From an uncultured Collinsella sp. (GTDB lineage Bacteria; Actinomycetota; Coriobacteriia; Coriobacteriales; Coriobacteriaceae), in assembly GCA_900547345.1 (NCBI GenBank), contig URGG01000089.1, forward strand, positions 1 through 8,168: 8,168 nucleotides of DNA. The letters run 5' to 3'. A program made the translations under genes and the position numbers. Of the stretch, positions 4,571 through 8,168 are shown piece by piece. The notes under the pieces were generated by a model. It was not told the DNA's origin, did no database searches, and saw nothing but the letters and a program-made list of their open reading frames with translations. Within the stretch, counting starts at the first letter, position 1; the number at the start of each line of letters is the position of its first letter.

Positions 4571-6529
4571 CTACGACAGGAAAATCCTCGTCCTGCCGCA
4601 TGCGTCAATGGCAACTGGCAAACGTGTACCGTCACGCTCGACCAGATAGCGTACCTGCCGACGGCGCAAGCAGTCGCGGCAACGGACCTGTCCCGTCGCA
4701 TCGGTAGCGCAGACGCCCTCGGCGGTCAGCAGGCAGTGCTCGCACACCATAAGCTCGGGACGGTCGGCGTCGACCGGACCCCAGACGCCGGGTTCAGCAG
4801 CCAGTTCGGCAATACGCTCCGCATCATTGCCGAGCAACTCGGCCGGCAAGTACACCCGCCCCGCACCGAGTCCGCGCAGCCAGGTAAGCGTGGCCCGATT
4901 CGCGCAGAACACCGGCGCCGCCACGTCAAACGTCACGCCCAGCTCGCGAGCGATCACCACCTGTCCCAGGTTGCGGCAGACAACGCGCCCGGCACGCTGC
5001 ATCAGTGAGCGGGTCCAGTCAGCGTCACACGTGCGGCACACCTCGTCAAGCACCACAACAGCGTCGGACAAATCGAGTTCTCCGCGCGGGTCGGCATCCA
5101 TCAGCTGCCAAGCAAAAACCATGCGAGCGGGAACCGCGCACTCCACCAACTCCGTCGACGCACCGCCATCCACCGTAACGCCCTCAAAGGGCAGTACCTC
5201 AACGGCACGCGCAACGGGCGCAATCGCATCCGCCTCGGCCCGCATGCGCTCCAACACCGCCGCCGTCTGATCCAACACGCCGGCGCTGCGAATCAGGTAC
5301 ACCTCGCAGCCCGTGTCAACCTTACGCTTGCAATGCACGACGACGCGCTCCCCCGCCGCGGCATCCACCGGACAGGGCACCTGCGGCCAGCGCTTGGGCA
5401 CATCGGGACGCGCGTCGGCACCCGGATAGAACCGAATCTCGAGCGTGTCACCCGCCGCCACGGCGGCATCGAGCTCAACGGTCACCTCTTCGTGGCCAAC
5501 GGCCACCAGGCGTCCCACGCGCACACCTTGGTTGATCGCACGCTCAAAGCTCATAAGCTCGGCACCCGAACGTCCTCGCAGGTACGCATCGGTAAACCCA
5601 CGGTTAAACGACCTTCCCAGCTCGCGCTCGAGCTCTTCCACGGCACCGGGGTCCCACGCGCCGTCGCACAGCATATCGAGTGCCCGGCGCCACACCCGCA
5701 CCACGTTGAATACGTAATCAGGGTTCTTCATGCGCCCCTCGATCTTGAGCGACGCCACGCCGGCATCTACAAGCTCGGGCAGATGCGCAATACCCAGATA
5801 GTCACGCGGGCACAGCAGGCGATCTCCCTCGACGGCGACAACGCTCTGTCCAGCCTCGTCCACCAGGTCGTACGCCAAACGGCACGGCTGCGTGCAGTCG
5901 CCGCGCATCGCCGAGCGCCCACGCCGCAGGGCCGAGAACTCGCACGCCCCCGAATAGCCGATGCAAATCGCACCGTGGCAGAATACCTCGATGGGCACGC
6001 CCGTGGCACATAGCGCCGCAATCTCGTCGACCGTCAGCTCGCGTGCCGTCGTCACGCGCTCGACCCCAAGCTCATCGGCGGCAAGCCGCACGGCGCTCTC
6101 GCTATGAGCGCCCGCCTGCGTGGACAGGTGAATCTCGACCCCGGGAATCGCCGCGCGCAGCGCGCAGGCCAACCCTGCATCGGCGACAATCAGAGCATCG
6201 GCGCCCAACTCCAGTGCATGAGCTCCCAACGCCACCGCGTCGGACAACTCATCGTCAAACACGAACACGTTGAGCGTTACGTACACACGCACGCCATGGG
6301 CATGCGCCACGGCGCAGCCGCGCGCAAACTCGTCATCCGTAAAGCCATGGGCGCTCACACGGGCGTTAAAGCCGCCCAACCCCGCATAGATGGCATCGGC
6401 ACCCGCGGCGATGGCCGCAAGCATCTGGTCGAGTCCGCCCGCCGGCGCCAGCAGCTCGGGCAGCGCCGCCCCGGCAGCATCCAATCCAGTCTCGTATTGT
6501 CCGCTCGGCCCCATCGTCCGAATCGCCAT
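4571..6529 (-). CDS. U32 family protein, RlhA/YdcP-like (probable RNA hydroxylase)
   Basis: A 652-residue cytosolic protein annotated in this family as U32 peptidase or collagenase; several characterised members instead hydroxylate RNA bases or ubiquinone precursors using a 4Fe-4S cluster. The N-terminal U32 barrel runs from PELLAPAGG (24-32) through the family signature at 181-217. Candidate cluster ligands are Cys189, Cys196 (C-x6-C), Cys212 in GDCTQPC, and Cys216 or Cys240. A small beta domain (about 335-370) and a DUF3656-like region (about 380-500) follow, giving the two-part layout and length of E. coli RlhA, which makes 5-hydroxycytidine in 23S rRNA. The C-terminus carries paired CxxC motifs (596/599 and 617/620), perhaps a zinc ribbon. 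The ATG at 6529 is chosen because TAAGGAG lies 7 bases upstream; upstream in-frame ATGs at 6535 and 6556 are too close to that site or precede it. The gene is divergent from the PBP gene and leads into tyrS. Confidence 0.85.
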   Translation of the reverse strand: MAIRTMGPSGQYETGLDAAGAALPELLAPAGGLDQMLAAIAAGADAIYAGLGGFNARVSAHGFTDDEFARGCAVAHAHGVRVYVTLNVFVFDDELSDAVALGAHALELGADALIVADAGLACALRAAIPGVEIHLSTQAGAHSESAVRLAADELGVERVTTARELTVDEIAALCATGVPIEVFCHGAICIGYSGACEFSALRRGRSAMRGDCTQPCRLAYDLVDEAGQSVVAVEGDRLLCPRDYLGIAHLPELVDAGVASLKIEGRMKNPDYVFNVVRVWRRALDMLCDGAWDPGAVEELERELGRSFNRGFTDAYLRGRSGAELMSFERAINQGVRVGRLVAVGHEEVTVELDAAVAAGDTLEIRFYPGADARPDVPKRWPQVPCPVDAAAGERVVVHCKRKVDTGCEVYLIRSAGVLDQTAAVLERMRAEADAIAPVARAVEVLPFEGVTVDGGASTELVECAVPARMVFAWQLMDADPRGELDLSDAVVVLDEVCRTCDADWTRSLMQRAGRVVCRNLGQVVIARELGVTFDVAAPVFCANRATLTWLRGLGAGRVYLPAELLGNDAERIAELAAEPGVWGPVDADRPELMVCEHCLLTAEGVCATDATGQVRCRDCLRRRQVRYLVERDGTRLPVAIDACGRTRIFLS

Positions 6530-6536
6530 CGACATA

Positions 6537-6543
6537 CTCCTTA
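6537..6543 (-). promoter_or_regulatory. Ribosome binding site of the U32 gene
   Basis: TAAGGAG on the minus strand ends 7 bases before the ATG at 6529 and decides that start. An in-frame ATG at 6535 begins only one base after the motif, too close to be used well. Confidence 0.8.
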
Positions 6544-6679
6544 CCAAGGTATGCATTCACTCTGAAAAATGCCGTCTTCCAGCATACACGAGGCCTCGCG
6601 CGCCCCGTTTGGTTTATCGTGTAATAACTTATGTCCATCCTGCCCCGACGGCACATCCACCGTCCGGCACGACATACCT

Positions 6680-6685
6680 GGAGGT
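6680..6685 (+). promoter_or_regulatory. Ribosome binding site of the PBP gene
   Basis: GGAGGT lies 6 bases before the ATG at 6692 and fixes the start of the penicillin-binding protein. Confidence 0.85.
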
Positions 6686-6691
6686 CAATAT

Positions 6692-8168
6692 ATGGGTCCT
6701 CGCCAACGACAGGGACGCAGCCGTTCAAAGACGCATGCTCTGCCCATAATCCTGCTCTCGTTTTTGGGCTTTTTGCTTATCGCGGGCGTGGCGTTTGGCA
6801 TCGGCATGGTCGGCAACGTCAACCGCTGGCTGTCCGATCTGCCCGACTACACCGACGCCAACGCGTATCTGGTGAGCGAGCCCACCGAGATCGTCGACTG
6901 CAACGGCAACAAGATTGCGAGCTTCTACACGCAAAACCGCAAGTCCATCACCAAGGACGAGGTCTCCCCCTACGTGCTGCAGGGCACCGTTGACGTCGAG
7001 GACGAGCGCTTCTACGAGCACGGCGGTATCGACCTGTGGGGTATCGCGCGTGCTGCGGTGGCAACCCTCGGCGGCGGGCACGAAGGCGCCTCGACTATCA
7101 CCCAGCAGCTGGTGCGCAACACCATCCTGCAGGAGGAGCAGTTCGACTCGACCATCGAGCGTAAGGTGCGCGAGGCCTACATCGCCGTCAAGATGGAGGA
7201 CATGTACTCCAAAGACGAGATCCTCATGATGTACCTCAACACCATCTACTACGGTCACGGCGCCTACGGCATCGAGGCCGCAGCCGAAACCTATCTGTCC
7301 AAGAGCGCCGCCGACCTCACCCTGAGCGAGGCCGCACTGCTCATCGGCCTTCCCAACTCGCCCTCGCAGTACGACCCCACGGTCAACCCCGACCTGGCGC
7401 TGTCCCGTCGCAACAAGGTCCTTGACAACATGTTGCGCCTGGGCCACATCACGCAGGAGGAGCACGATGCCGCACAGGCCGAGCCCATCACCCTCAACGT
7501 GACCGAGATTTCGGGCAGCGGCGTCGACGTATACTCGCAGCCCTACTTTGTCGCCTATGTTAAGCAGCTGCTGGAGCAGGAGTTCTCGACCGACGTGCTC
7601 TTTAAGGGCGGCCTGACCGTCAAGACCACCATCGACCCCACGATGCAGCAGGTGGCAGAGAATGCCGTCCGAGAGCAGCTCGACACGCTCTCGCTCGACG
7701 GCCTGGACATGGGCATGGTCGTCGTCGACCCCAAGACCGGCTACATCAAGTGCATGGTGGGCGGCTACGACTACAACGCCGACGAGAACCACGTAAACCA
7801 TGCCACGGCCAAGCGTCCCGTCGGCTCCACCTTTAAGGCCTTTACGCTGGCAACTGCCATCCAAAACGGCATGAACCCCAACGTCACCCTCAACTGCAAC
7901 TCGCCGCTCAAGGCCAAGGGCACCACGACCGAGGTCCAAAACTACGCCAACCATAGCTATGGCAACATCACGCTTAAGCAGGCGACGGCATACTCCTCCA
8001 ACACCGGCTACATCCAGGTGGCGGAAGCCGTCGGCAACAGCAAGATCATCTCGCTCGTCAAAAAGCTCGGCATCGATCCCGCCAAGGACAACATCGAGGA
8101 CGTTCCCGTCATGACCCTCGGCACCGGCTCCACCTCCCCGCCCCAGATGGGCGCCGCCGGTGGTGTTG
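6692..8168 (+). CDS. Class A penicillin-binding protein (3' end cut by window)
   Basis: The first 492 residues of a bifunctional peptidoglycan synthase of the PBP1A/PonA type; the frame is open at the right edge. A basic N-terminal tail (1-16) precedes one membrane segment (about 17-40), so the enzyme is anchored with its domains outside the cell. The GT51 glycosyltransferase domain (about 62-245) has EDERF at 103-107 with catalytic Glu103, GASTITQQLVRN at 132-143, RKVRE at 157-161 and the NTIYYGHGAYGIEAAA stretch. It polymerises lipid II into glycan chains. The transpeptidase domain (from about 340) carries the active-site STFK at 379-382 (Ser379) and SSN at 435-437; it cross-links stem peptides and is the beta-lactam target. 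The third motif (KTG) should lie beyond the window, so its absence means nothing. The ATG at 6692 has GGAGGT 6 bases upstream. The gene is divergent from the U32 gene with no functional tie that I can see. Confidence 0.95.
   Translation, partial: MGPRQRQGRSRSKTHALPIILLSFLGFLLIAGVAFGIGMVGNVNRWLSDLPDYTDANAYLVSEPTEIVDCNGNKIASFYTQNRKSITKDEVSPYVLQGTVDVEDERFYEHGGIDLWGIARAAVATLGGGHEGASTITQQLVRNTILQEEQFDSTIERKVREAYIAVKMEDMYSKDEILMMYLNTIYYGHGAYGIEAAAETYLSKSAADLTLSEAALLIGLPNSPSQYDPTVNPDLALSRRNKVLDNMLRLGHITQEEHDAAQAEPITLNVTEISGSGVDVYSQPYFVAYVKQLLEQEFSTDVLFKGGLTVKTTIDPTMQQVAENAVREQLDTLSLDGLDMGMVVVDPKTGYIKCMVGGYDYNADENHVNHATAKRPVGSTFKAFTLATAIQNGMNPNVTLNCNSPLKAKGTTTEVQNYANHSYGNITLKQATAYSSNTGYIQVAEAVGNSKIISLVKKLGIDPAKDNIEDVPVMTLGTGSTSPPQMGAAGGV

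Larger units (their letters stand above)
6530..6691. other. Divergent intergenic region between the U32 and PBP genes
   Basis: These 162 bases must hold promoters in both directions, but none is clear. The only AT-rich stretch is about 6608-6634, where TGTAATAAC (6620-6628) could be a -10 for the PBP gene without a good -35. A 10-bp palindrome CGAGGCCTCG lies at 6589-6598. GTATGC (6549-6554) and GCATAC (6582-6587) form a distant inverted pair. None of this is strong enough to call an operator. Confidence 0.4.

Noticed and set aside
6725..7954. Long open frame (409 codons) on the minus strand opposite the PBP gene
   Set aside because: It lies fully inside a well-supported gene, is rich in Val, Gly, His and Leu as expected from reading GC-rich codons backwards, and shows no domain.

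Overview
The window looks like chromosomal DNA from a high-GC member of the Coriobacteriia (Actinomycetota), most likely Collinsella or a close relative. That placement is inferred from base composition, strong purine-rich ribosome binding sites and the style of the proteins; no rRNA or other marker gene is present to prove it. Five protein genes fill about 87% of the window. All look like core, vertically inherited functions. I see no transposase gene, phage gene, CRISPR array, tRNA or rRNA.

Layout from left to right. 1-76: intergenic end holding a short repeat-like motif. 77-871 (-): Cof-type HAD phosphatase. 872-1077: its leader, a promoter, a 62-nt hairpin and two tandem 27-bp repeats, the second of which overlaps the stop codon of the next gene. 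1078-2898 (-): adenine deaminase (ade). 2899-3262: a 364-base gene-free stretch holding the ade promoter, a transcription attenuator directly ahead of the ade ribosome binding site, and several hairpins that end tyrS transcription. 3263-4474 (-): tyrosyl-tRNA synthetase (tyrS). 4571-6529 (-): a two-part U32 family protein of the RlhA/YdcP type, probably a nucleobase hydroxylase with an Fe-S cluster. 6530-6691: divergent intergenic region. 6692-8168 (+): a bifunctional class A penicillin-binding protein, cut by the right edge before its last catalytic motif.

How they fit together. The U32 gene and tyrS run in the same direction 97 bases apart and probably share transcription; both serve translation. 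The E. coli U32 hydroxylases depend on prephenate, a tyrosine precursor, so the pairing with a tyrosine enzyme is suggestive. ade and the HAD gene each seem to have their own promoter. In both cases the predicted transcript begins almost directly with a strong hairpin close to the ribosome binding site, which makes premature termination or blocked translation the likely control. The most interesting material is therefore non-coding: the two hairpin leaders and the small repeat family bracketing the HAD gene. I did not find a new multi-gene system.
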